Below are positions 18,525-26,882 of a stretch of DNA of 64,000 nucleotides, in pieces. Every line of letters starts with the position of its first letter. Positions within the stretch are counted from its first letter, which is position 1. Source of the stretch: Pseudoteredinibacter isoporae (GTDB lineage: Bacteria > Pseudomonadota > Gammaproteobacteria > Pseudomonadales > Cellvibrionaceae); NCBI RefSeq assembly GCF_011602085.1, contig NZ_JAAONY010000001.1, positions 1,240,001 through 1,304,000 of the forward strand, in the 5' to 3' direction. Made by a program: the position numbers and the translations under genes. The notes under the pieces were generated by a model. The model searched no databases and was not told the origin of the DNA. It worked only from the letters and a program-made list of their open reading frames with translations.

Positions 18525-18992
18525 ATGAGTATTAAAACCATTGAAGGCCAATTTACCAATTGCCAGGGTAAATACGCCTTAATTGTAAGCCGTTGGAACA
18601 GCTTTGTAGTTGAGAGCCTGAAAGAAGGTGCGCTGGATACTCTGCGCCGCCACGGCATCAGCGAAGATCAAATCACCATTGTGTACGCTCCGGGTGCTTT
18701 TGAATTTCCATTGGTTGCCCAGCGTCTGGCCGCAAAAGGTGAGTTCGATGCGATCATCGCTCTGGGTGCTGTGATCCGCGGTGGTACGCCACACTTTGAT
18801 TATGTTGCTGGCGAATGTACCAAAGGTCTGGCTCAGGTTGGCCTGGCCAGCGACACCGTCGTTACCTTTGGTGTGCTGACTGTGGATTCCATCGAGCAAG
18901 CCATCGAGCGCTCAGGCACCAAAGCTGGTAACAAAGGTGAAGAAGCGGCCAGCACCGCTCTGGAAATGGTTTCTCTGCTGAACAATTTGTAA
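18525..18992 (+). CDS. ribH: 6,7-dimethyl-8-ribityllumazine synthase
   Basis: Condenses the RibB and RibD products into lumazine, the riboflavin precursor; family members assemble into pentamers or 60-mer shells. The 155-residue product has the family landmarks [52 protein letters not shown] (catalytic histidine) and [17 protein letters not shown]. The ATG at 18525 follows GAAGGAATT and gives the standard start; 72 bases separate it from ribB. It is followed directly by nusB, the conserved order. Confidence 0.98.
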   Translation: MSIKTIEGQFTNCQGKYALIVSRWNSFVVESLKEGALDTLRRHGISEDQITIVYAPGAFEFPLVAQRLAAKGEFDAIIALGAVIRGGTPHFDYVAGECTKGLAQVGLASDTVVTFGVLTVDSIEQAIERSGTKAGNKGEEAASTALEMVSLLNNL

Positions 18993-19050
18993 TGTGAACA
19001 AGCGCGGCTGCCAGCTGGTCGCGCGCTCTTTAGTGTAAATAGGTAATACG

Positions 19051-19500
19051 ATGTCTGTAAGCCCAGCAACTCGTCGAAAGGCGAGGCATTATGCAATGCA
19101 AGCTCTGTATCAATGGCAAATGGCCGGTGCAAGCTTAAACGTAATCGAAGCGGAATTTCACGCCGACAACGACATGACCCATGTCGATGTTGAGTACTTT
19201 CGCGAAATTTTGCACGGAGTTCCCAAGCAATACAGCGAGTTGAGAGAGGGCTTCGAACCTTTTCTGCAAGATCGCAGCCTGGAAGAATTGGACCCCATTA
19301 CCAATGCACTGTTGATGATGGCTTGCTTTGAATTGAAACACCGAATTGATGTGCCGTATAAAGTGGTCATTAATGAAGCGGTGTCACTGGCCAAAAAGTT
19401 TGGTGCTACCGACAGCCATAAGTTTATCAATGCGGTGCTCGATAAAATGGCTGAACAGGAACGTGCTATTGAAGTGAAAGCGGCGAGCAAGCGCAAATAG
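19051..19500 (+). CDS. nusB: transcription antitermination factor NusB
   Basis: Helical RNA-binding protein that joins NusE(S10) on boxA of rRNA operons to promote antitermination. The 149-residue protein opens with RRKARHYAMQALYQWQMAG, typical of NusB, and carries DPITNALLMMACFEL and the C-terminal VINEAVSLAKKFGATDSHKFINAVLD. Length and position (ribH-nusB-thiL) are those usual in gammaproteobacteria. The thiL start lies 2 bases after its stop. Confidence 0.98.
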   Translation: MSVSPATRRKARHYAMQALYQWQMAGASLNVIEAEFHADNDMTHVDVEYFREILHGVPKQYSELREGFEPFLQDRSLEELDPITNALLMMACFELKHRIDVPYKVVINEAVSLAKKFGATDSHKFINAVLDKMAEQERAIEVKAASKRK

Positions 19501-19502
19501 CC

Positions 19503-20471
19503 ATGAACGAGTTTGATCTGATTAAACGCTACTTCCAAAGTGGCGGATTAACGTCACCCGTAGCTGATGGGGTCGAACTCGGTATTGGCGATGATTGTGC
19601 ATTGCTGTACCCATCCGTAGATCGCCTGTTAGCGGTTTCGTTGGATACCTTGGTTGCCGATGTACATTTTCCCGCTCAGGCTGACCCGGCATTGATTGGG
19701 GAACGTGCGCTGAGAGTTAACTTAAGTGACCTCGCCGCCTGCGGTGCCAAGCCGCGTTGGTTTACTCTGGCTTTAACCTTACCGGAGATGAACAAAGGGT
19801 GGTTAGCCGGTTTCTCTCAAGGTTTGCTGCGCGTTGCTCGTGAATACGATATTCATCTGGTAGGCGGTGATACCACCAAGGGGCCACTGAGCATCAGCGT
19901 TCAGGTCCATGGAGAAGTGGAACCCAAATTGGCATTGCGTCGCGATAAGGCCTCAGCAGGTGAGCTGATTTACGTCAGTGGCACATTGGGTGATGCGGCT
20001 GCAGCGGTAAGGCGTTTTCAGGGTGAACTGCAAACCGATGAGGAAGCAGCGATCTATTTTACGGATCGTTTTTATCGTCCAACGCCAAGGGTTCACGAAG
20101 CCCAGATCCTGGCGCCTCTAGTGACCGCCGCGATTGACATTTCCGACGGCTTGCTCGCGGATCTGGGACATATCTGTGAACGCAGTGAAATTGGTGCAAC
20201 GGTGGATTTGGATCGTTTACCTCTGTCGCCATCTCTGATTCGAAGTTTCGATGAAAAAGAAGCCGTGCAACTGGCGGCCAGTGGTGGTGATGATTACGAG
20301 CTGTGTATGTTTGTTCCACAAACCGCACAGGCACAATTTGAAGATGCGGCGGCAAAACTTGGTATGCCCGTTAGCTTGGTAGGCAGTAGCAGCTCCCTGC
20401 ATAACGGTGTGAAAGCCTTGTTTCGAGGAGAGCCAGCCGAACTGGACTCAACAGGTTATCAGCATTTCTAA
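19503..20471 (+). CDS. thiL: thiamine-monophosphate kinase
   Basis: Phosphorylates thiamine monophosphate to the active cofactor thiamine diphosphate. The 322-residue AIR-synthase-fold protein begins MNEFDLIKRYF and has the metal/ATP motif LGIGDDCALL. It also contains AVSLDTLVADVHFP, RVNLSDLAACGAKPRW, GGDTTKGPLSISV and DISDGLLADLGHI, and the C-terminal ASGGDDYELC. All the usual acidic metal ligands are visible. Its stop overlaps the pgpA start by one base (TAATG), indicating translational coupling. Confidence 0.98.
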   Translation: MNEFDLIKRYFQSGGLTSPVADGVELGIGDDCALLYPSVDRLLAVSLDTLVADVHFPAQADPALIGERALRVNLSDLAACGAKPRWFTLALTLPEMNKGWLAGFSQGLLRVAREYDIHLVGGDTTKGPLSISVQVHGEVEPKLALRRDKASAGELIYVSGTLGDAAAAVRRFQGELQTDEEAAIYFTDRFYRPTPRVHEAQILAPLVTAAIDISDGLLADLGHICERSEIGATVDLDRLPLSPSLIRSFDEKEAVQLAASGGDDYELCMFVPQTAQAQFEDAAAKLGMPVSLVGSSSSLHNGVKALFRGEPAELDSTGYQHF

Positions 20472-20956
20472 TGGCAACTGCACAACTTACTCTGACTGAT
20501 CTGATTAAAGATCCTCGCTTGCTGCTCGCATTTGGTTTTGGTTCCGGTTTGTCGCCAAAGGCGCCGGGTACCTTCGGTACGATTGCCGCTTTGCCGTTTG
20601 TGTTCTGGCTGCAGGCGAGTCCGTTATATGTGTATGCGCTGGTATTGCTGATCGGATTTGCAGTGGGTATTTACCTCTGCGAGCACGCCTCCAAGGTTAT
20701 GGGAGTGCACGACCATGGCGGCATTGTCTGGGATGAATTTATCGGGCTCTGGCTGACCATGTTGGCTGTGCCCCAAGGCTGGCCCTGGTTATTGGCCGGC
20801 TTTGTATTGTTTCGAATATTTGATATTGCCAAGCCTTGGCCCATTGGGTGGCTGGATAAAAAGGTCAGTGGTGGCTTTGGCATAATGATCGATGACGTAT
20901 TGGCCGGTGTTTATGCCTGGCTGATACTGCAGCTGGCCGCCTTTTATTTGGTGTAG
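20471..20956 (+). CDS. pgpA: phosphatidylglycerophosphatase A
   Basis: Inner-membrane phosphatase that removes the phosphate from phosphatidylglycerophosphate to give phosphatidylglycerol. The 161-residue product contains the PgpA family pattern: GFGSGLSPKAPGTFGT near the N-terminus, HDHGGIVWDEFIGLWLTM with the acidic metal ligands, PWPIGWLDKKVSGGFGIMIDD, and several membrane helices. It is coupled to thiL by a one-base overlap, the conserved thiL-pgpA pair. Confidence 0.97.
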   Translation: MATAQLTLTDLIKDPRLLLAFGFGSGLSPKAPGTFGTIAALPFVFWLQASPLYVYALVLLIGFAVGIYLCEHASKVMGVHDHGGIVWDEFIGLWLTMLAVPQGWPWLLAGFVLFRIFDIAKPWPIGWLDKKVSGGFGIMIDDVLAGVYAWLILQLAAFYLV

Positions 20957-20997
20957 CTGCAAGTGGGCGCCAACGCCCAAAGAAATGAGGACTTGTT

Positions 20998-21597
20998 GTG
21001 ACTATCCGCTATATTGAATCTTCAAAATTGCCGACCCCGTGGGGTATTTTCAGCATGCACGGTTTTGAAGACACAGCCAATGATAAAGAACACGTTGTGT
21101 TGAGTATGGGCAATCTGGAGGGCGAAGAACCGGTTCTGTCTCGTATCCATTCCGAGTGTCTGACTGGTGATGCTCTGTTCAGTTTGCGCTGCGATTGTGG
21201 CGCCCAACTGCAAGCCGCCATGCATCGAATTGCCCAGGAGGGCCGTGGTGTGATTTTTTATCTGCGCCAGGAAGGCCGGGGTATCGGCTTGCTCAACAAA
21301 ATCAAAGCTTATAATTTGCAGGATAAGGGTGCTGATACTGTAGAAGCTAACGAAGCCTTGGGCTTCGGCGCCGACATGCGTGACTACTCGATTCTGCGAG
21401 AAATGTTGGAACACCTGAACATTCACGCCCTGAAGTTGATGACCAACAACCCCCGTAAAGTTAAGGCGCTGAACGATTTAGGGGTCAACGTCGTAGAGCG
21501 TATTGCCCACGAAACTGGCCGCAATCCTCACAATGCCAAGTATCTTGAAACCAAGAAAGGTAAGCTTGGGCATTTATTGGAAGGGAAAGAGGATTAG
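20998..21597 (+). CDS. ribA: GTP cyclohydrolase II
   Basis: First committed enzyme of riboflavin synthesis, opening the imidazole ring of GTP. The 199-residue protein has the zinc site [20 protein letters not shown] (three cysteines), the [20 protein letters not shown] catalytic segment, and [17 protein letters not shown]. It starts with GTG at 20998 after a GAGGACTT ribosome binding region. Because the RibB second domain lacks the zinc cysteines, this is the only cyclohydrolase II evident in the window. It is the last gene before the low-GC accessory pocket. Confidence 0.98.
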   Translation: MTIRYIESSKLPTPWGIFSMHGFEDTANDKEHVVLSMGNLEGEEPVLSRIHSECLTGDALFSLRCDCGAQLQAAMHRIAQEGRGVIFYLRQEGRGIGLLNKIKAYNLQDKGADTVEANEALGFGADMRDYSILREMLEHLNIHALKLMTNNPRKVKALNDLGVNVVERIAHETGRNPHNAKYLETKKGKLGHLLEGKED

Positions 21598-21677
21598 TCC
21601 TCGATCTAAGGCTCAAATATAATCAATTCTCTCGGGGAACAAGGTGCTCCCCATTCCCCGAAAATTTAGTGTTTTCG

Positions 21678-21884
21678 CTACTTTAGCTTACTACTGAGGT
21701 ATGCAAAACAGGAGCTGAAAAGAGCGTACCCAACCGCTAGAAATAACAGTTCAAAGGCGGTTAATACTTTGCCCTTGTATAGGTAGTATATAAGCGCGTA
21801 AATAACAGAGAAGAGTATAGGGCCTGCAAATGCCCATATTTTGTTTTTCTTTTCTTTGTTCACTTTTATTACCAAGAAGAGCAT
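21678..21884 (-). CDS. small membrane protein, candidate bacteriocin immunity protein
   Basis: A 68-residue protein with a basic N-terminus (KVNKEKKNKIW) and two predicted membrane helices (about 18-37 and 43-62), ending in SSKLK. It has no recognised family. Its ATG overlaps the end of the upstream bacteriocin-like gene by 16 bases on the same strand, so translation is probably coupled. A tiny, basic, two-helix protein directly behind a class II bacteriocin precursor is the classic layout for an immunity protein. That role is inferred from context only. The frame is AT-richer than the flanking core genes. A GTG at 21863 is an alternative start. Confidence 0.6.
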   Translation of the reverse strand: MLFLVIKVNKEKKNKIWAFAGPILFSVIYALIYYLYKGKVLTAFELLFLAVGYALFSSCFAYLSSKLK

Positions 21885-22294
21885 CCAACTAAGTGGCTTG
21901 CAGCACCATGAACGGCTCCCATAGCGGCACCGGAGGCTGTTGTTACAGCAATGCTTGGACTTCCTGCGCCCACGGTTGCGATTGAGACTGTCAATCCGAA
22001 GGCGAGGCCGCCAGCTGCTCCTATGATTGCATCCTCTGCTACTGCTTTGTAGAACCCTTCTTCATCACATGTGTGCCCCGATCTTCGGCTTGTTTTGGTT
22101 TCTTTCTTTTCACTGTTGTTACTCGAACTTCCGGAAGAACCTTCGCCACCAAAACTTAGTTGGCTGTTGCGTGGCATTTGGCGAGAGCCGAAACCGGGTC
22201 TACCAAAAGGGTTTTTCCTGTCGTGTTCGCAGTGCGCTGAAAGGCAACCTCCCGCTACTTGCACTGTTTCAGAAATACTTAAGTTTCTAATCAT
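21869..22294 (-). CDS. putative class II microcin-like bacteriocin precursor with double-glycine leader
   Basis: A 141-residue product beginning MIRNLSISETVQVAGG, which has the form of a double-glycine export leader; cleavage after G16 would release about 125 residues. The mature part starts with C17 and C22. A Gly/Ser/Lys-rich hydrophilic stretch follows, then C76, then a Gly/Ala-rich hydrophobic C-terminal region (about 85-136) and C138 near the end (GCSSW). This build recalls colicin V-type microcins, which insert in membranes and have cysteines near the C-terminus. I recognise no named family. The ATG at 22294 is chosen over longer extensions because AAGGAAA lies about 8 bases before it and the leader starts there. 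No dedicated peptidase-ABC exporter is in the window. Confidence 0.68.
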   Translation of the reverse strand: MIRNLSISETVQVAGGCLSAHCEHDRKNPFGRPGFGSRQMPRNSQLSFGGEGSSGSSSNNSEKKETKTSRRSGHTCDEEGFYKAVAEDAIIGAAGGLAFGLTVSIATVGAGSPSIAVTTASGAAMGAVHGAASHLVGCSSW

Positions 22295-22688
22295 AAGTGT
22301 TTCCTTGAAAAAATAAATCCATTGAGTTTGGTTGCCCACCGAATGATGGGGGGTGCTATTGTTGACAGATTTTTGGGTTAGAGGCAATGCTCGATGGCTA
22401 AATTGAGAGCTAGGGATGATATAGTGCGAATAGCCAGTCCATTCTTTCCGCTTACATAGGCGGCAACCTAAAAATCTTTATTGCTATGACAAGTTTTTTC
22501 GACAAGCAGGTGGTGTTAAGAGTTTTACTTTATACTCCTAGGATAATATTGACGTATAACAATTAAATTGAGGCGAGGGCCGTTGTAGAGCTTCGCTTTC
22601 AGCCGAAGCTCTACTGATTGCAACAGAAGATTTTCATTGGGAAAGAGTGGCTCAGTACTAAGGTGGGGAATCCTCAGTTTCTACGAGT
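22295..22688. other. intergenic region upstream of the bacteriocin-like gene
   Basis: About 390 bases without a credible gene. It should hold the promoter of the bacteriocin/immunity pair, reading leftwards. The only strong structure is a perfect 11-bp inverted repeat, listed separately. The composition is AT-richer than the rib operon next door. Confidence 0.4.
22584..22614. repeat. perfect 11-bp inverted repeat
   Basis: gtagagcttcg (22584-22594) and cgaagctctac (22604-22614) with a 9-base loop form a strong hairpin. It has no T tract on either side and lies about 75 bases past the end of the interrupted NTF2-like gene. It may mark a transcript end or be a scar of an insertion event. Confidence 0.7.
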
Positions 22689-23213
22689 TTACTTCCGGTT
22701 TTCCTTCTTGTTCGTTGCCAGGGCTTCCTGATATTCGCTGTCGCTGATATCTTCGATGGTGTTCACGAGTTTAGCAACTTTCACTTTTCCTTTTACTTTT
22801 TGAAGCGTGAAACTTTACGTCGATTTGTTGCTGAAGGTATAGCCTTCCATCGTGTAACGCTCGTATACGATGGCTTTAACCTCGGCGTTTTTTCCGTCGA
22901 CAGAGATTTTTGGATTGCGGGTATCAAAACTGTGATTTTCCGAATATTGCCAAAAACCCTGAATCACTTCTTGGAGTTCGCTGACCGAAATATTCCCGGA
23001 CGGCATTTCGTATGATGCTGGCATATTGTAGGTGATTTTTGCATCGGCCTTGAAGAAGTCAAAATAGCTTGGATCTTCGTTCTGGATGTTTTCCATGAGA
23101 GTCCAAAACGTTTGCTTGGCTTCGTCTTTACTGATGTTGTCGGCAAAGCTTGAGTGGGAGCTCAAGCTTAGAATGATGGTTAAAAATCCTGAAAAAAGAA
23201 CAGATCTGAACAT
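22689..23213 (-). pseudogene. secreted NTF2/SnoaL-like protein gene interrupted by an in-frame TAA
   Basis: The first 132 codons (22815-23213) encode a signal peptide (ending SSFA-DN) and a small alpha+beta protein resembling the NTF2/SnoaL-like fold. It contains EAKQTFWTLMENIQNED, a FDFFKADAKITYNMP segment and VKAIVYERYTMEG. A TAA follows at 22815-22817. In the same frame and without further stops, translation would continue SFTLQKVKGKVKVAKLVN and on to a second TAA at 22689-22691. This continuation looks like the missing last strands. The simplest reading is a nonsense mutation; stop-codon readthrough or a sequencing error are alternatives. Function is unknown. Confidence 0.65.
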
Positions 23214-23474
23214 GGAATGCTCCTGAAGTGGCAGGCATGCTTGATAAGCAAAGCCATTGTGTGGGCTAGAGAAATATTTTTCAGAACCTCTTTATCTAAT
23301 AGATTCTGTAAGGCAAGCGGAATACTATCAGTCAGGATCGCTTTGAAACGTATCCCAAACTACGATATTGATTGGGTTTGAAAGATAAAATGGGGCTGAT
23401 TATTCAGGGGGGTGGAGGCGACGCTCCGATGGTGGACGCTCAAGGCGTTCCACCATCGGCGGTGAGATCAAACG
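23214..23474. other. intergenic region with a strong hairpin (23426-23459)
   Basis: About 260 bases without a gene. The inverted repeat ccgatggtgg / ccaccatcgg, extended by gcg pairs around a bulged T, lies just past the end of the M3 peptidase gene. No T tract follows on the minus strand, so it is an inverted repeat rather than a clear terminator. Confidence 0.5.
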
Positions 23475-25628
23475 TTAGTTGTTTTTAGGGATTGGAAAGT
23501 TCCGAAGGCGCATTAATGCTTCAATATTCGCTTCACGGCCACGGAACTTCACATAGGCTTCTGCTGGTGGTACGGCATCCCGTACGCTGAACAAATGATC
23601 CACCAGTTTTTTCGCCATCGCCTTGTCGTAGAAACCACCCGGGGCATTTGCGAAAGCTTCGGCAGCGTCGGCCGTAAGAACTTCCGCCCAGAGATAACCA
23701 TAATAACTGGCGGCATAACCTTCGCTGCTGAAGATATGGCTGAAGTGCGGTGTGCGGTGGCGCATAACGATAGCACTCGGCATATTCATCTTTGCAAGCG
23801 TTTCACGTTCAAACTTATCCGGATCGATATTGCTTGGGTCGACACTGTGCAGCTTCATATCAATAAGTGCGGAGGCAAGGTACTCGGTTGTACCAAAACC
23901 TTCATTAAACGATGCCGCTTTCTTGATTTTGGCAATCAGCTCGGCGGGCATAGGTTCTCCGGTTTTGTAATGACGGAGATATTTATCAATCACCTCGTCG
24001 GTACTCAGCCAGTGTTCCAAAAGTTGAGACTGAAACTCGGTGTAATCGCGCACGCCACGGTTTTGAGATGGGTATGCGACATTCGAAGATAAGGCATGCA
24101 AGGCATGGCCAAATTCATGGAAATAAGTTTCGGCGTCATCCCAGGAAATCAATACGGGTTGACCGGGCTCACCTTTTACAAAATTCGAGTTGTTGGATGA
24201 AAGCACATTGGTTTTGCCCTGGAAATCGGTATGGCTGCGATAGCTGACCGCCCAGGCGCCCGAGCGTTTACCTTTGCGAGCAAAGGGATCTAAATACCAT
24301 AAGCCAATGTGTTTACCTGTTGTTTTATCAGTGACTTCCCAAACCTTTACGTCTGGGTGGAATACAGGAACGGTGCCTTCCGCCACCGCTGTAAACTTGA
24401 AATTAAACAGACGATCTGCAACATAAAACATCGCGTCGCGCAATTTGCCCAGTTGCAGATACTGTTTGACTTCATCGGAGTTTAGGTCGTATTTGGCTTT
24501 ACGAACTTTTTCCGCATAGTAGCGATAATCCCAAGGCTCGATGTTCTTTACGCCATCGGCTTTGGCAATTTCCAGCATGTCAGCGATTTCTTCATCCACT
24601 CGAGCAATCGCGGCAGGCCAAACCGCTTCCATTAACTTCATGGCGTTTTCCGGTTTTCCGGCCATGCGAGATTCCAGCTGCCAGCTGGCATAATCTTTAT
24701 AACCTAACAAGCCAACACGCTCATGACGCAGTTTCAGAATTTCTGCGATGATGGCATTGTTATCATGCTCGCCGCCGTTATCACCGCGACTGTAGTAGTT
24801 TGTCCACACCTGTTTACGCAGTTCACGATTGTCTGCGTAGGTCAGGAAGGGAGACATGGAAGAGCGGGTATTGCTCACGGCGTACTGGCCTTCTTTGCCC
24901 TTGGCTTTTGCTGAGCTTGCCGCCGCGCTCAAGTAAGATTCTGGTAAACCGGCACTTTGGTCCTTGCTGAAAAAAGTGACATAGCCTTCCTCGTCTGCCA
25001 GAACATTATTGGAAAACTGATTTTGCAGTTGAGACAAACGTTGATTGATTTCACTGTAGCGTTTCGCCTTCTCTCCTGTCAGTTCCGCACCACTGCGCTT
25101 GAAACCCAGATAGGTTTTTTCCAGCAGACGTTGTTGGTCCGGACGTAGATTTTTCATCGCATCACTTTCATAAACCGCTTTGATGCGAGCAAAGAGCTTT
25201 TTATTCTGGGTAATCTTGCTGTAGAAGGCTGAGATCTTGGGGCTCATTTCAGAGCGGATTTCTCGAAACTCCGGGCTCGACATGTTTGAGCTCCAAATCG
25301 TCCAGTAGGTAAACACTCGGTCCAAGTCTTTGCCCGCGGCCTCATACGCTTCCAGAGTATTGGCAAAGGTTGGCGCTTCCGGGTTGTTGGCGATGGCTTC
25401 GATTTCTGCCATGTTCTTGGCCATACCCTGCTCCAGAGCAGGTTTCAGCTCAGACAGTTTCACCTTGTCGAAGGCTGGAACCCCTTGGTAGGGGCCTGTC
25501 CAGGGGGCGAACACCTGATTGTTCTCTATCGTGTGTGCGGCTTTGGGGTCCTTGGCAAAACTGCCTGAGGCGAAACCAATCGCCAGGCTTGGAATGATCA
25601 AAGGTAGAATTTTTAGAGGTTTCATCAT
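23475..25628 (-). CDS. dcp: M3 family zinc metallopeptidase (peptidyl-dipeptidase Dcp type), exported
   Basis: Zinc oligopeptidase of the M3 family; Dcp removes C-terminal dipeptides from short peptides. The 717-residue product has a signal peptide (LPLIIPSLAIGFASGSFAKD), suggesting a periplasmic location, then a long helical region. The zinc site FHEFGHALH is followed by the third-ligand segment FNEGFGTTEYLASALIDM, and by RHRTPHFSHIF and YAASYYGYLWAE from the substrate-binding wall. The ATG at 25628 is used because GAGAG lies just before the ATGATG. Exact specificity (Dcp versus oligopeptidase A) is inferred from length and the signal peptide. Confidence 0.92.
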   Translation of the reverse strand: MMKPLKILPLIIPSLAIGFASGSFAKDPKAAHTIENNQVFAPWTGPYQGVPAFDKVKLSELKPALEQGMAKNMAEIEAIANNPEAPTFANTLEAYEAAGKDLDRVFTYWTIWSSNMSSPEFREIRSEMSPKISAFYSKITQNKKLFARIKAVYESDAMKNLRPDQQRLLEKTYLGFKRSGAELTGEKAKRYSEINQRLSQLQNQFSNNVLADEEGYVTFFSKDQSAGLPESYLSAAASSAKAKGKEGQYAVSNTRSSMSPFLTYADNRELRKQVWTNYYSRGDNGGEHDNNAIIAEILKLRHERVGLLGYKDYASWQLESRMAGKPENAMKLMEAVWPAAIARVDEEIADMLEIAKADGVKNIEPWDYRYYAEKVRKAKYDLNSDEVKQYLQLGKLRDAMFYVADRLFNFKFTAVAEGTVPVFHPDVKVWEVTDKTTGKHIGLWYLDPFARKGKRSGAWAVSYRSHTDFQGKTNVLSSNNSNFVKGEPGQPVLISWDDAETYFHEFGHALHALSSNVAYPSQNRGVRDYTEFQSQLLEHWLSTDEVIDKYLRHYKTGEPMPAELIAKIKKAASFNEGFGTTEYLASALIDMKLHSVDPSNIDPDKFERETLAKMNMPSAIVMRHRTPHFSHIFSSEGYAASYYGYLWAEVLTADAAEAFANAPGGFYDKAMAKKLVDHLFSVRDAVPPAEAYVKFRGREANIEALMRLRNFPIPKNN

Positions 25629-25752
25629 TGCTCTCATGTTATTGGTTTTGATGTGCAAAGGCGTGCGTATACCCAATAAACGAAATTGAGGGCTCATCGC
25701 TCAATGGGTAAATATTGCCTGTTGTTCTGTCATATCTCCCATATTGCGACCG

Positions 25753-25791
25753 TAGACCGATTGGTCTAGTCTTGTAGACTAATCGGTCTAC
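25753..25791. promoter_or_regulatory. pair of TetR-type operators
   Basis: Two 16-bp palindromes, TAGACC-gatt-GGTCTA (25753-25768, perfect arms) and TAGACtaatcgGTCTA (25776-25791), lie 23 bases apart centre to centre, about 35 bases before the thioesterase start. The TAGACC/GGTCTA form is known for TetR regulators such as NemR and LmrA/YxaF. The TetR gene two genes on is the likely binder. Confidence 0.75.
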
Positions 25792-25824
25792 AGGGTCAAA
25801 ATGATTCAAAAAGGAGTAAATACT

Positions 25825-26256
25825 ATGGGCAGCTATCCCTATGCGGAACCTGAAACAGAGAAGTTACTAAGAGAATTTGCGATGGCTAAGGGGTTTAACG
25901 CCTGGTTAAATTTCGAGTTACTGGCGGCAGGTCAGGGACAGATTGAGATTCGCCAGACAGTGAGTGACGATATGCTACAGCATCATGGCTTTGTTCACGG
26001 TGGTGTTGTCGGCGCGTTGGCGGACACAGCGTGCTCCTGGGCCGCAGCGACTCTTGCGGGTGATGTGGTGACCTCTTCCTACACGATTCAGTTATTGGCT
26101 CCAGCCTTGGCGCCTACGTTGCTTGTTCGGGCGCAGCTTATTAAAAAAACGCGTCGCAACGCATCCGTTGAAGCTAAGGTATACTGCCTGGCTGAAGATG
26201 GAACCGAACGTCTGGTGGCAAATGCCCTGGCCTCGATTGCCATTGTTCAGTCCTGA
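25825..26256 (+). CDS. PaaI-family hotdog thioesterase
   Basis: A 143-residue hotdog-fold protein with the PaaI-type signature HHGFVHGGVVGALADTACSW, where the HGG loop and the following Asp form the acyl-CoA thioesterase site. The family hydrolyses acyl- or aryl-CoA thioesters; the substrate here is unknown. The ATG at 25825 is supported by AAAGGAG nine bases upstream. It is first in an operon with a TetR regulator and a DMT exporter, behind two palindromic operators, so it is probably induced by a ligand of that regulator. Confidence 0.88.
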   Translation: MGSYPYAEPETEKLLREFAMAKGFNAWLNFELLAAGQGQIEIRQTVSDDMLQHHGFVHGGVVGALADTACSWAAATLAGDVVTSSYTIQLLAPALAPTLLVRAQLIKKTRRNASVEAKVYCLAEDGTERLVANALASIAIVQS

Positions 26257-26288
26257 TATCAGTTAAGGCGCGCTTTCGTCCAACATCT

Positions 26289-26882
26289 ATGAACCGATCT
26301 TCAAAACCATTCACGCTGGGCAACAGGGAAACACTGATTGCCGTGGCGATAGATTTGTTTCAGCGGCAGGGGTATTACGCCACGGGACTGAATGAAATTT
26401 TGAGTGTGGCCGAGCTACCTAAAGGTTCTCTCTATCACCATTTTCGTGGAGGAAAAACGGACCTGGCTATCGCCTGTGCTGAGTCTTTATCGGAGCAGAT
26501 TGTGCAGTATTTGCAGAATGCCTTGCTCCAGAAGCAATCTTATTCTGAATTGATTGCTCAGCTTATTGCCGAGATGGAAGTATGGTTGATAGAGAACGAC
26601 TGGGGCTGCGGTTCCCTGTTCGCTACCTTAAGCCATGAGGCCAAACCCGAAGATATTGAACTCCGAGAAGCGATTAACAGTTGCTACGAGAATATCCAGG
26701 GCGCAATATTTACAGTATTGCGAGAACAAGGGTTGAAGGAAGAGGTCGCTAGGGAATTGTCGTTGAGTACACTTTTAAGTCTGGAGGGAGCTTTGAGTTT
26801 GTCATCGGCTATGGGAAGCATCTGTCCATTAAAAAATGCTGAAGCCCTATTGCTGCTGTCTTTCGAGCACCGTGCTCAATGA
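26289..26882 (+). CDS. TetR/AcrR family transcriptional regulator (LmrA/YxaF-like)
   Basis: A 197-residue repressor-type protein. The N-terminal helix-turn-helix is clear: TLIAVAIDLFQRQGYYATGL, then NEILSVAELPKGSLYHHF and RGGKTDLAIACAESL. The C-terminal ligand domain (WGCGSLFATLSHEA) resembles the LmrA/YxaF group of TetR proteins. It probably represses its own operon by binding the TAGACC/GGTCTA palindromes upstream of the thioesterase gene, as is usual for this group (inference). Its stop overlaps the start of the exporter gene by 4 bases (ATGA). Confidence 0.9.
   Translation: MNRSSKPFTLGNRETLIAVAIDLFQRQGYYATGLNEILSVAELPKGSLYHHFRGGKTDLAIACAESLSEQIVQYLQNALLQKQSYSELIAQLIAEMEVWLIENDWGCGSLFATLSHEAKPEDIELREAINSCYENIQGAIFTVLREQGLKEEVARELSLSTLLSLEGALSLSSAMGSICPLKNAEALLLLSFEHRAQ

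Noticed and set aside
22584-22614. Hairpin considered as an integron attC site
   Set aside because: The flanking 7-base core sites expected of attC (GTTRRRY / RYYYAAC) are not present in correct positions, and no integrase is nearby.
22800-23015. Plus-strand frame opposite the NTF2-like gene
   Set aside because: It is a shadow of the minus-strand coding sequence, whose signal peptide and protein-like pattern are clear.
23426-23459. Hairpin considered as the terminator of the M3 peptidase gene
   Set aside because: The stem is strong, but no T tract follows on the minus strand. Recorded as an inverted repeat only.
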